Below are positions 21,813 through 30,684 of a stretch of 35,694 nucleotides of DNA, piece after piece (positions within the stretch are counted from its first letter, which is position 1; each line of letters opens with the position of its first letter). The notes under the pieces are model-generated. The model made no database searches. It had not been told where the DNA came from and saw only the letters and a list, made by a program, of their open reading frames with translations. Position numbers and translations under genes: made by a program. Source of the DNA: a bacterium D16-56 (GTDB lineage: Bacteria > Bacillota > Clostridia > Lachnospirales > Lachnospiraceae); NCBI GenBank assembly GCA_003611875.1, contig RAYY01000044.1, positions 1-35,694 on the forward strand, read 5' to 3'.

Positions 21813-22919
21813 TCAACGCACTATCTTTTTCAACTGCTCCTGTACATATTCTGCCGTCATAATCTTCTCTGCCGTTCCCTGCACATCCAATCTTCTTGTA
21901 TTATGGCTGGTATACGCCTCATCCGACTCAGTACGAACCTGCCCCTGAACAAAATACTTATCATAATTCAACCCTCTGGTATCCGCCGCTACCCGGTAAT
22001 AATTCCCCATATCCTCACACCGCAGACGCTCCTCTTTCGTCATCAGCGTCTCATATAATTTTTCCCCATGGCGCGTACCGATTACCTGAATCCCCGTATC
22101 TCCAAAAAGCTGCTGTACTGCCTTTGCCAAATCTCCAATGGTACTTGCATCCGCCTTCTGAATAAACAGATCCCCCGGCCTGGCATGCTCAAAAGCAAAC
22201 TGCACAAGGCTTACAGCTTCATCCAGATTCATGAGAAAACGAGTCATCTCCGGATTGGTAATGGTAATCGGCCGACCGGCCCGAATCTGCTCAATAAACA
22301 AAGGGATCACTGATCCTCGGCTGCACATCACATTTCCATATCTGGTACAACAGATCACCGTGCTTCCCTTCTCTGCCGCCACCCTGGCGTTGGCATAGAT
22401 CACCCGCTCCATCATGGCCTTGCTGATTCCCATGGCATTAATGGGATAAGCTGCCTTGTCCGTACTCAGGCATACCACCCGTTTTACCTTGGCATCCATG
22501 GCCGCATGGAGCACATTGTCCGTACCCTCCACATTCGTTCTTACTGCCTCCATAGGAAAAAACTCACAGGACGGAACCTGCTTTAAGGCGGCTGCATGAA
22601 AGATATAATCCACACCATCCATCACATCCCTGACTGCTTGGAAATTTCGTACATCCCCTATGTAAAACTTTACCTTGGAGGCTGCCTCCGGGTATTGGAC
22701 CTGAAGCTCATGGCGCATATCGTCCTGCTTTTTTTCATCTCGGCTGAAAATACGAATCTGGCCGATATCGGTGGTTAAAAAATGTTTTAATACAGTGTGG
22801 CCGAAGGAGCCGGTGCCGCCGGTGATGAGAAGGGTTGCGTTGGTAAATGACTGATGGTTATCTATTGATCTATTCTGTTGGTATTTTTGATCGTTCATAG
22901 CTTCTTCATGAATTAACAT
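21813..22919 (-). CDS. capE: CapE-like UDP-GlcNAc 4,6-dehydratase/5-epimerase
   Basis: 368 residues starting at the ATG at 22919, 8 bases after AGAGG (a GTG nine bases earlier is in frame but less likely). The Rossmann motif TGGTGSFG and the active site INAMGISKAM are seen: Met replaces the tyrosine of the usual Tyr-x3-Lys, as in the CapE/FnlA type that inverts C5. It turns UDP-GlcNAc into the 4-keto-6-deoxy-L sugar used by CapF, 81 bases downstream. The gene pair is richer in G+C than the genes to its right. Confidence 0.9.
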   Translation of the reverse strand: MLIHEEAMNDQKYQQNRSIDNHQSFTNATLLITGGTGSFGHTVLKHFLTTDIGQIRIFSRDEKKQDDMRHELQVQYPEAASKVKFYIGDVRNFQAVRDVMDGVDYIFHAAALKQVPSCEFFPMEAVRTNVEGTDNVLHAAMDAKVKRVVCLSTDKAAYPINAMGISKAMMERVIYANARVAAEKGSTVICCTRYGNVMCSRGSVIPLFIEQIRAGRPITITNPEMTRFLMNLDEAVSLVQFAFEHARPGDLFIQKADASTIGDLAKAVQQLFGDTGIQVIGTRHGEKLYETLMTKEERLRCEDMGNYYRVAADTRGLNYDKYFVQGQVRTESDEAYTSHNTRRLDVQGTAEKIMTAEYVQEQLKKIVR

Positions 22920-23031
22920 ACAATACACCTCTCAAATACATTAACTATCCTTTTCTAATTGGAAGCATTCCTTGTGAAAACGATATAGATATCAATCGAA
23001 CATACTTCAATTTCGTCTTAATATTTATTTC

Positions 23032-23889
23032 TCAATTATTCAATTTCGTACAAACCTTTTCTAACCCTTCAAAAAAAGAATACTTCATCTGATAATCGAT
23101 CTCCTTATACCATGATATATCTGCCAGTGTATCTGGCTCTCCGCCACGTTCAGGAACCGCACCAAATTGCAATAAGGAGCTTGAGCCCATTACCCGCTTC
23201 ATATAAGTTGTAATCTCTCGTATTGAATGCTGTTCTCCACTTCCAACAGGCAAAACCCTGTATCCCCGCAAATATTCTGAGTGAATTAATGCGGAAATTA
23301 TGCCAAGAATATCCTCAACATGGATGATATCCCTTTTTTGTCTTCCATAAGTCAACAAAATACTCTGATTTTCTGCTAATTTTTTTCTACATGAGTTTAA
23401 AAATCTTGCTTCTGGTTCATATAGCCCGCCATAAAACATCTCCAATCGGAAGTCTCCAAAATTAATTCCATCCTTTTCACTTAAAAATCTTCCAAAATCA
23501 GAAAATTTACTTTTTGTAAAACTATATACATTAAAATTTTCCGGAAGCCCAGTCCCCATTGTAATGAAATTTTTCACCTGGTATTTGATTGCCAGATTCA
23601 ATACACTTAACGGAAAAATAACATTTGATTCCAACATATCTCCATAAAGTGAGGCGTTAGGCATATAAGTACATACTCCATTTATAACCCAGTCTACACA
23701 ATCCTGCCCCAGTGTAAGCTCTATCTGTCCAGGATCTTTTGAAATCAAACGAATATTTTCTAATCCTTTTAATCTACTGATATCAGAAGTTCTGCGAACA
23801 ACACAGATTACTTCATTCCCTTCCTCAGATAAAAACCTTGCAATATTTCCTCCAAGATAACCGGTTGCTCCTAAAAGCATAATTTTCAT
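23032..23889 (-). CDS. CDP-sugar reductase, RfbS/RfbJ-like SDR
   Basis: 285 residues. The start is the ATG at 23889, 10 bases after GGAGG and overlapping the rfbE stop (ATGA). GATGYLGGN is the nucleotide site; VYSFTKSKF provides Tyr-x3-Lys. It belongs to the epimerase/reductase superfamily and, by its place after rfbF, rfbH and rfbE, should reduce CDP-4-keto-3,6-dideoxyglucose to CDP-paratose (RfbS) or CDP-abequose (RfbJ). Because a CDP-paratose 2-epimerase is next to it, the RfbS activity is more likely. The choice cannot be proven from sequence alone. Confidence 0.7.
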   Translation of the reverse strand: MKIMLLGATGYLGGNIARFLSEEGNEVICVVRRTSDISRLKGLENIRLISKDPGQIELTLGQDCVDWVINGVCTYMPNASLYGDMLESNVIFPLSVLNLAIKYQVKNFITMGTGLPENFNVYSFTKSKFSDFGRFLSEKDGINFGDFRLEMFYGGLYEPEARFLNSCRKKLAENQSILLTYGRQKRDIIHVEDILGIISALIHSEYLRGYRVLPVGSGEQHSIREITTYMKRVMGSSSLLQFGAVPERGGEPDTLADISWYKEIDYQMKYSFFEGLEKVCTKLNN

Positions 23890-24911
23890 CTGTCGAGTTC
23901 CTCCGCCCATTGTATCATACGTTGTATTCCTTCCTGGGCTGTTACTTGTGGTTTCCAGTTAATAGCATTCTGTATCTTTGTAATATCAGCTACAAAAACT
24001 TTTTGATCACTAACCCTTGGAGGCAATTGTGTATACTCCAACTCTATACCAAGCATCCCGTTAAGCAGATCAAAAAGTTCAAGTAATGATAATGACTGGT
24101 CTATTCCTCCACCAATATTAAACGCCTGGCCTGCAATTACATCTGCGTGAATAACTGCCTCATAGTACAAATTCACCATATCTTCAGCATGAAGAATATC
24201 TCGAACCTGTTTTCCATTCCCAGAAATTGTAAAGGGATCCGTCTTTGAATTATTTCTTTTTTCGAGCGCCTTTTCACAAAACCATCCAACCCACCCTTGA
24301 TCATAAGTAGCAAACTGCCTTCCTCCATACATAGAGGAATGTCTAAATACAACTGTTCTTACTCCGAATATTCTAGCATAATCCAGCATGTACTGATCCG
24401 CTGCTCCTTTAGAACAGCCATATGGTGAATGAAAATCTAAAGGAACCGTTTCATCAAACCCTTTTGGCCAGTCTTCACACACAAACCTAGTGTCCGTTTC
24501 TTTATATATGTACTGCTCTAAATCTCCATATACTTTATTAGTTGAGGAAAATACAATAATCGTATCAGGACTGTACCTTCTTACTGCATCCAAAACATGA
24601 ATTGTCCCCATTGTGTTTGTTTGAAAATCCTTATAGGGATCGTCAATGGATGTAGTCATTGCCACCTGTCCTGCCAAATGAAATATTGCATCAAATTTCC
24701 CCTCTCGAATCACTCTATCAACATCATTACGATCTCTAGTATCTCCATGGATAAAATGAAACTTCCCACATAATCTTAACCAATCAAGATTTGATGCCGC
24801 TCCATATCTCGATAAATTATCAAAAACCGTTATATCATAACCTTCTTTAATTCCATGTGATGCAAGATTTGATCCCAAAAACCCACATCCTCCCACAACC
24901 AACAATTTCAT
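23886..24911 (-). CDS. rfbE: CDP-paratose 2-epimerase (CDP-tyvelose synthesis)
   Basis: 341 residues, an extended SDR with GGCGFLGSN for NAD, VFSSTNKVYGDLEQYIY and SPYGCSKGAADQY with Tyr-x3-Lys. The insert around FVCEDWPKGFDE and MYGGRQFATYDQGWVGWF are typical for RfbE/tyvelose epimerase, which turns CDP-paratose into CDP-tyvelose using bound NAD. It is coupled to the reductase gene downstream and lies 21 bases after rfbH. Confidence 0.85.
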   Translation of the reverse strand: MKLLVVGGCGFLGSNLASHGIKEGYDITVFDNLSRYGAASNLDWLRLCGKFHFIHGDTRDRNDVDRVIREGKFDAIFHLAGQVAMTTSIDDPYKDFQTNTMGTIHVLDAVRRYSPDTIIVFSSTNKVYGDLEQYIYKETDTRFVCEDWPKGFDETVPLDFHSPYGCSKGAADQYMLDYARIFGVRTVVFRHSSMYGGRQFATYDQGWVGWFCEKALEKRNNSKTDPFTISGNGKQVRDILHAEDMVNLYYEAVIHADVIAGQAFNIGGGIDQSLSLLELFDLLNGMLGIELEYTQLPPRVSDQKVFVADITKIQNAINWKPQVTAQEGIQRMIQWAEELDR

Positions 24912-24932
24912 ACTTCTGTTCCTTTCCAGTCC

Positions 24933-26276
24933 TTATACTTCCATAGCCTTCTTAATTATTTCTGCCATATAATCAATCATATCCTCGGTCATTCCAGGAT
25001 ACACTCCCACCCAGAAAGAATTGTTCATCACATAATCCGTTATCTTTAAATCCCCCACAACCCTATAAGCATCTGTATTCCTAATACTATCAAACGCCGG
25101 ATGTCTAATAAGATTTCCAGCAAATAAAAGCCTTGTCTGTATCTGGTGTTTTTCCAGATATTGAGTGATCCTGTTTCTGTCTATCCCACTTCCTTCTTTT
25201 ATTGAAATCAAAAATCCAAACCATGAAGGCAAGCTATTATCTTCCGACTCAGGTAAAATAATTTTTTGATTAATAGACTCTAAAATGCATCTTAGTCTGT
25301 CCCAATTGTTCCTGCGTTTTTTAATAAACTCTGGTATCTTTTTAATCTGTTCTATTCCTATAGAAGCCTGTAAATCTGTGGCCTTAAGATTATATCCGAA
25401 ATGGCTATATGTATATTTATGATCATATCCAAATGGAAGCTCTCCAAGCTTTCTGCTGAAACGATTTCCGCATATTCCATCATATCCTGACGGACATATA
25501 CAATCGCGCCCCCAATCTCTATATGACAAAATCAATCTGTGTAATAGGGGATTATCTGTATACACACACCCTCCCTCCCCCATTGTGATATGATGCGGCG
25601 GGTAAAAGGAACTAGTGCCAATATCACCCCATGTTCCTGTATATTTTGTATTTCCATTAATCGTATACTGTGTTCCAAGTGCATCACAATTATCTTCAAC
25701 CAACCATAGATTGTGTCTTTCACAGAATTGTTTAACTGCTTTAATGTTAAATGGATTTCCCAAAGTATGTGCAATCATAACTGCTTTTGTCCTAGAGCTA
25801 AATGCATCTTCCAACTGACTCACATCAATATTATATTGTGGAATTGTTATATCCACAAACACAGGGACTGCCCCATACTGTAATATAGGCGCAACAGTAG
25901 TAGGAAATCCACAGGCAACCGTTATCACTTCATCTCCACGTTTGATCTGTCTGTCCCCCAACTCAGGAGAAGTTAATACGGAAAACGCAATAAGATTTGC
26001 TGAAGAACCCGAATTAACCAAATGCACATATTTTATTCCGATCCATTCGGCAAAATCCCTTTCAAACCTGCTGCAAAACTGCCCTGCTGTCAGCCAGAAA
26101 TCTAACATAGCGTCTGTAAGACTTTGCATTTCCTTTTCATCAAATACCCTTGATGCATAGGAAATCGTATCTCCTGACTGATATGGTTCTCTTTTTTCTT
26201 TAAAGTCGTGATAAAATTTTGCTACAAGCTCTTTTATGTAAACCCTTGCCTCGTCTTCATTACTCCAACACAACAT
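24933..26276 (-). CDS. rfbH: CDP-4-keto-6-deoxyglucose 3-dehydrase
   Basis: 447 residues, the full length of E1-type enzymes. It is a PMP-dependent dehydrase of the aminotransferase fold: SGSSANLIAF, VEDNCDALG, and TSSFYPPHHITMGEGGC, where His replaces the cofactor-binding Lys of aminotransferases, the hallmark of RfbH/AscC. Cysteines around DCICPSGYDGICG can bind the [2Fe-2S] cluster. It removes the C3 hydroxyl to make 3,6-dideoxyhexoses, normally with a reductase (RfbI/AscD) not found here. GAGG precedes the ATG. Confidence 0.93.
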   Translation of the reverse strand: MLCWSNEDEARVYIKELVAKFYHDFKEKREPYQSGDTISYASRVFDEKEMQSLTDAMLDFWLTAGQFCSRFERDFAEWIGIKYVHLVNSGSSANLIAFSVLTSPELGDRQIKRGDEVITVACGFPTTVAPILQYGAVPVFVDITIPQYNIDVSQLEDAFSSRTKAVMIAHTLGNPFNIKAVKQFCERHNLWLVEDNCDALGTQYTINGNTKYTGTWGDIGTSSFYPPHHITMGEGGCVYTDNPLLHRLILSYRDWGRDCICPSGYDGICGNRFSRKLGELPFGYDHKYTYSHFGYNLKATDLQASIGIEQIKKIPEFIKKRRNNWDRLRCILESINQKIILPESEDNSLPSWFGFLISIKEGSGIDRNRITQYLEKHQIQTRLLFAGNLIRHPAFDSIRNTDAYRVVGDLKITDYVMNNSFWVGVYPGMTEDMIDYMAEIIKKAMEV

Positions 26277-26297
26277 GATTCTGCCTCATTTCTTTTG

Positions 26298-27083
26298 TCA
26301 ATTATCATTCCATTTTTTCCATGGTGCCTGTCCTGACATCCACAATTCTTCTAATTTTTCCATCTCGCGTTTTGTATCCATACATTGCCAAAAACCATCA
26401 TGGTTGTAAGCACAAAGCTGCCCTTCTTTTGCAAGAATATTTAATGGGGCCCGTTCAAATATAGTTTTATCATCTTCAAGATAATCAAAAATGGCAGGCT
26501 CTAGTACCATATACCCGCCATTGATTCGAGAATCATCATCTTCACTTTTTTCCCGGAATGATTTTATCTCGTTATCCAATCCTATATCTAAAATCCCTTT
26601 TGATTGTCCTAATGTTACTGCTGTAATGGTTACTGTTTTATTCATTTTCTTGTGAAATGATAATAACTTATTTATATTTATATCACAGACACCATCACCA
26701 TAAGTAAGCATAAATGTATGCTCACCAATAAACTTCTGTACACGTTTTATCCTCCCGCCAGTCATGGTATCCAACCCTGTATCCACCACAGTAACTTCCC
26801 AAGGTTCACAATGCTGGTTATGAACAATCATCTCATCCTCACCATTTTTAAAATTAAAAGTAATATCCGAATTATGGAGGAAATAATCTGCAAACCATTC
26901 TTTGATCACGTGTTGTTTATATCCTGCACATATTATAAAATCGTTAAAGCCGCAAAAACTGTATTCTTTCATAATATGCCATAAAATAGGTTTTCCTCCT
27001 ATTTCAATCATTGGCTTTGGCTTGAGATGAGATTCCTCTGATATACGTGTTCCATATCCTCCAGCTAATATGACTACTTTCAT
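26298..27083 (-). CDS. rfbF: Glucose-1-phosphate cytidylyltransferase
   Basis: 261 residues, full length. AGGYGTRISEESHLKPKPMI is the nucleotide-binding and catalytic motif, followed by GGKPILWHIM and LTYGDGVCDI. It makes CDP-glucose from CTP and glucose-1-phosphate, the first step toward CDP-3,6-dideoxyhexoses. It stands 21 bases before rfbH. The next enzyme of the pathway, CDP-glucose 4,6-dehydratase (rfbG), which usually lies between them, is missing here. Confidence 0.95.
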   Translation of the reverse strand: MKVVILAGGYGTRISEESHLKPKPMIEIGGKPILWHIMKEYSFCGFNDFIICAGYKQHVIKEWFADYFLHNSDITFNFKNGEDEMIVHNQHCEPWEVTVVDTGLDTMTGGRIKRVQKFIGEHTFMLTYGDGVCDININKLLSFHKKMNKTVTITAVTLGQSKGILDIGLDNEIKSFREKSEDDDSRINGGYMVLEPAIFDYLEDDKTIFERAPLNILAKEGQLCAYNHDGFWQCMDTKREMEKLEELWMSGQAPWKKWNDN

Positions 27084-27087
27084 ATAC

Positions 27088-28083
27088 TTATCTTAAATCC
27101 CCTTTTCTCATTGTCTTTTTTATAATCTCTTTTATTTCTTTTGGCACAACAATTTTCAACACTACAATTGGATGTAATATAATTGAGAAGACATAGTGAA
27201 ACATGATTATCCTCTTAAAATTCTGATTGATTTTATATCTATTCCTTACTTTACACAAAAATTTTATTGGATGGCTGATTGTCTCTGCATTTATAATTCT
27301 TCTTGCATTTCTCTTGACAAAATTCCATTCCGCAATCTTTTTATTCCTTTCACTGAGAAAAGGAATAGAATCAAAACTTTCCGATAAATCTGACATCAAA
27401 GAATCAAACTCGTAATTAAAGTTTTTCTTTTCAATCATAGTATTTCTATACGGAAACTCCGTAATATGAATGCCAATCCCTTTTGATAAGTTGTACCCGA
27501 CAAAAAACACAAATGGATACAAAGTTGAAATGGACGCTTTCCTATACGCATTTAAAACACCTTCTACACGAAAAGTTACACAGGACAATTGATGTGCCTT
27601 CTCTGCCAAAATAAAATCACCTTTCTTATAAATCTTATCTGGCTGGATAGGATCTCTCAATTTCCCGATTACATTTCCCTCTTTATCAATCTGATAATAA
27701 TTTGCTAAAATCGCATAAACTGTCCCTTTTTTTAGATAACAAATAATTCTTTCCAATAAATCACAATCAAAATAATCATCATCGCCTAAAAACATTGCAT
27801 ATATACTGTCGCAATGATCCAATAGAAAAAGAGAATTATCCTCTATCCCTAGATTTTTTTGCTGAATAAATAATTTAAAATTATCTGTTCCACAACTTTC
27901 CAAATAATTTCTTAATATACTTATGCTATTTTGAGAACTTCCATTATCAGATATTAATATGTTAACATCATTCTCTATTCCCAGAACTCTAATATATCTT
28001 TTTATTCTACTGAGATTTAAAATCAGTTCTTTATCTCTATTATATGTAGGAATAAGAATATTCAATAATCGTTGTTTACTCAT
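27088..28083 (-). CDS. Family 2 glycosyltransferase
   Basis: 331 residues, GT-A fold. The N-terminal domain (about 5-130) has NILIPTYNRDKELILN, DVNILISDNGSSQNS, NLGIEDN and the DxD site FLGDDDYF. The C-terminal half is basic with a hydrophobic stretch (about 290-315) that may touch the membrane. It would add one sugar to the lipid-linked repeat unit; the sugar is unknown but the CDP-dideoxyhexose genes follow at 4 bases. The start overlaps the flippase stop (ATGA). Confidence 0.85.
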   Translation of the reverse strand: MSKQRLLNILIPTYNRDKELILNLSRIKRYIRVLGIENDVNILISDNGSSQNSISILRNYLESCGTDNFKLFIQQKNLGIEDNSLFLLDHCDSIYAMFLGDDDYFDCDLLERIICYLKKGTVYAILANYYQIDKEGNVIGKLRDPIQPDKIYKKGDFILAEKAHQLSCVTFRVEGVLNAYRKASISTLYPFVFFVGYNLSKGIGIHITEFPYRNTMIEKKNFNYEFDSLMSDLSESFDSIPFLSERNKKIAEWNFVKRNARRIINAETISHPIKFLCKVRNRYKINQNFKRIIMFHYVFSIILHPIVVLKIVVPKEIKEIIKKTMRKGDLR

Positions 28084-29627
28084 ATCTTTCCTCCAAATAT
28101 CTTAACTGTGGCTCTAGCAAAATTTCGCGCTTTCTTATAGTTATCAGTTTTATGATATACAATCCAAAAAAACAAATTTGATAACATAAGACATACAAAT
28201 AATCTAATTAAAAAGACTTCCCATTTTTTAAAATATAAATCATTGATCAAGCATTCACAAACCATATAAATAATGCAGCAGGAAGTAAAAGTAACCGTTA
28301 AGTATAATCCACATTGGAGATAATATTCTTTAACACTATGTTTCGTAAAATAATTCCAAAATATAATTCCTGAACCGTAAAACCATACTAAGACTATGGA
28401 AATAATGGTTGCTGCAACAATTCCTGTAACACCAAAATAATATCCCAAAGTCAAATTGAGAATTATATTTAATAAAGATTCCACAATAGATCGATATCTG
28501 CCATGCCACCACAATCCGGCTGCCTGATAATAGGTTGAATTAATATCACCTATTTTTAGTATAAAAAAATACAAGCAAATTAGAAACATTGTCCCATTAT
28601 CCAACATCAATTTCCTTCCCATCCAGATGCTCATAAATGGCTGATACAGACAAGCTAAACATATAGTACACATTCCCGCTATCCAACAATACATAAATTG
28701 AAATTTGTTAAAATCGCAATAATTTTCCTCCACTGAACTTATAGCAATCTTATTTCCAATACCAGCTCTTATAGAGCTGGTAACAACCCCCAACATACCT
28801 ATAACTCCAGACATAATGATATAATAGTTATTATAAATTGTTACGGATGTTAGTCCGAAATATATAGAGATAATAATATTGTCCAATGTATTTCTTGTTG
28901 CGCTTCCTATCTTCCAAATCATTAATCCGCATACTTGTTTTTTTAACTCAAAAATCGTATCTTGTCCAATAGTCCCTTGACAGATCAGTTCTGGATAATA
29001 CTTATCAACAGCATATGCATTTATAATATTTAATGCAATTGTTGAGACAGGAATCAAGAGAACATAATAATAATAATTAGAACATATAGAAATCACTATT
29101 CCCTGAAAAATATATAAAATTAGATTAACAAGAGTATAGTTTCTACAAACAATGTCCTCTCGCTGATATGCAGACAAAATGCTTGTTTTGTAGGCGAAAG
29201 AAAAATAACTAATGACTGTATTAAATAAAAATATAAAGTATAAAATATATAAATTTATATCATTTGGCATATCGTCTTTTATAATCACTTTCAAAAACGG
29301 GGCAACTAAAATACCTGCCAACAAAATTATACTTCCGATAATTTTATATACAAATCTGTATAATCTAAGCAAAGCGCAAACCTGTGATATATTATCTTCT
29401 GCAATTGGTTTGTACATACTATAAACAATCGCCTGACTGAATCCTAATTCAGTTAGACTTAATATAGATAGAATAGATGTAAACAAACTATTAAGTCCGG
29501 CATATTCTGCTGATAACTTATAAATAATTAATGTCCTTATAATAAAAGGACCAATAATATTAGAAGTTGTTTTTATGACTCCCCATGCAGTTCCTTTTAA
29601 TGAATTTCTTCTTCTTTCCAGTTTCAT
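28080..29627 (-). CDS. Wzx-like polysaccharide repeat-unit flippase
   Basis: 515 residues with about 12-14 membrane segments spread over its length. The start is the ATG at 29627 (MKLERRRNSLKGTAWGVIK), preceded by TTGAGGTGA; a longer frame adds 12 residues without ribosome site. The N-terminal part (SLKGTAWGVIKTTSNIIGPF, ELGFSQAIVYSMYKPIAEDN) is typical of the MOP/PST flippases that move undecaprenyl-linked units outward. Present with a polymerase gene, it marks a Wzx/Wzy pathway. Confidence 0.85.
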   Translation of the reverse strand: MKLERRRNSLKGTAWGVIKTTSNIIGPFIIRTLIIYKLSAEYAGLNSLFTSILSILSLTELGFSQAIVYSMYKPIAEDNISQVCALLRLYRFVYKIIGSIILLAGILVAPFLKVIIKDDMPNDINLYILYFIFLFNTVISYFSFAYKTSILSAYQREDIVCRNYTLVNLILYIFQGIVISICSNYYYYVLLIPVSTIALNIINAYAVDKYYPELICQGTIGQDTIFELKKQVCGLMIWKIGSATRNTLDNIIISIYFGLTSVTIYNNYYIIMSGVIGMLGVVTSSIRAGIGNKIAISSVEENYCDFNKFQFMYCWIAGMCTICLACLYQPFMSIWMGRKLMLDNGTMFLICLYFFILKIGDINSTYYQAAGLWWHGRYRSIVESLLNIILNLTLGYYFGVTGIVAATIISIVLVWFYGSGIIFWNYFTKHSVKEYYLQCGLYLTVTFTSCCIIYMVCECLINDLYFKKWEVFLIRLFVCLMLSNLFFWIVYHKTDNYKKARNFARATVKIFGGKI

Positions 29628-29664
29628 AATATTCACCTCAAGGATTAATAATATTAAGACCAAA

Positions 29665-30675
29665 TTACGATCCCTCTATTTCAAATTCCGATTTATACGG
29701 AAATATCTCTTGAAAAGCCCTCTGTAACTGTTTCTTTTGCTTATGAAAATCTGTAACACTTCCTGATTTTCCTTCATTAAGACATATCATTTTGTACTTT
29801 TGTCTCTTTATAATATTTATGATTTCCCGGTTATCATCTGTTAATTCAAAATACTTTCCAATATTTGTCCTTCTAGGATAAAAATTGAAATCAGCCAATT
29901 GCCAATACCGGATCAACCATTGGTTCACATCATCCTTTTGCCTAAATTTGTGACTGCAAGTCTTTTCTAGTATCTCAGGTTCCACCTTCCATATTTCTGC
30001 AATTGTAGATTTTAGCAAAGACTCTGGCAAATGAAAATCTTGAAATCCAAGATAATGTTTCCAAGGAAAGAGCACAAGATTTTTATATAAATATGTTCCA
30101 TATTTGAATGAAAATACCTTCAATATTTCTTTCATATTTAATTTATCTTTAGAAAAATTTTTGTTAATAATAGTCATGTTATTAAAAATATTTTGCCCTA
30201 TGTAGTCACTGAATAATGCTGTTATAGTATTATAGACCATACTGTCACATGGTTTATTGTCAACAAAAAAATCTTTTTCACTAGACATTTTTAACATAAA
30301 CATATCGTCATCAAAAAATACAAACTTGTTTGATAAATCACGAATTCTAAATATGTTAAAATCGATTGTTCTTGATGAAAATGTAGGAAGCCATCGATCT
30401 GGTATAAAATCTTTATGCGTTACAAATCGTAATTTCGGATAACTAATATTTAACCACTGTGGTCTATGCCCATATGTAATAAAAAATACCTTTCGGACCC
30501 AAGGTGCATATTGCTGTATTCCTCGAAACCAATATCTTAATAAATCCCAATCCCGATATCTTTCTATGCTGACGTCAACTTTATTCTTTTCTAGTTTTTC
30601 ATATTTCTGCTTTTCTGCCAGCCAGTTTCTATCATTATGATCTATCCATCTCACAACAATGTCAATATCATTCAT
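29665..30675 (-). CDS. Stealth-family sugar phosphotransferase
   Basis: 336 residues. All the blocks of the Stealth family are visible: CR1 DIVVRWIDHNDRNW (5-18), CR2 from about 39 (RYRDWDLLRYWFRGI) through FVTHKDFIPDRWLPTFSS to FVFFDDDMFM (118-127), CR3 with HYLGFQDFHLPESLLKS (about 208), and CR4 with FRQKDDVNQWLIRYWQL. These enzymes transfer sugar-1-phosphate from a nucleotide sugar, giving phosphodiester links; animal relatives make the mannose-6-phosphate tag. Its presence predicts a phosphodiester in the polymer. Nine bases separate it from the polymerase gene upstream. Confidence 0.9.
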   Translation of the reverse strand: MNDIDIVVRWIDHNDRNWLAEKQKYEKLEKNKVDVSIERYRDWDLLRYWFRGIQQYAPWVRKVFFITYGHRPQWLNISYPKLRFVTHKDFIPDRWLPTFSSRTIDFNIFRIRDLSNKFVFFDDDMFMLKMSSEKDFFVDNKPCDSMVYNTITALFSDYIGQNIFNNMTIINKNFSKDKLNMKEILKVFSFKYGTYLYKNLVLFPWKHYLGFQDFHLPESLLKSTIAEIWKVEPEILEKTCSHKFRQKDDVNQWLIRYWQLADFNFYPRRTNIGKYFELTDDNREIINIIKRQKYKMICLNEGKSGSVTDFHKQKKQLQRAFQEIFPYKSEFEIEGS

Positions 30676-30684
30676 TTCCTTTAC

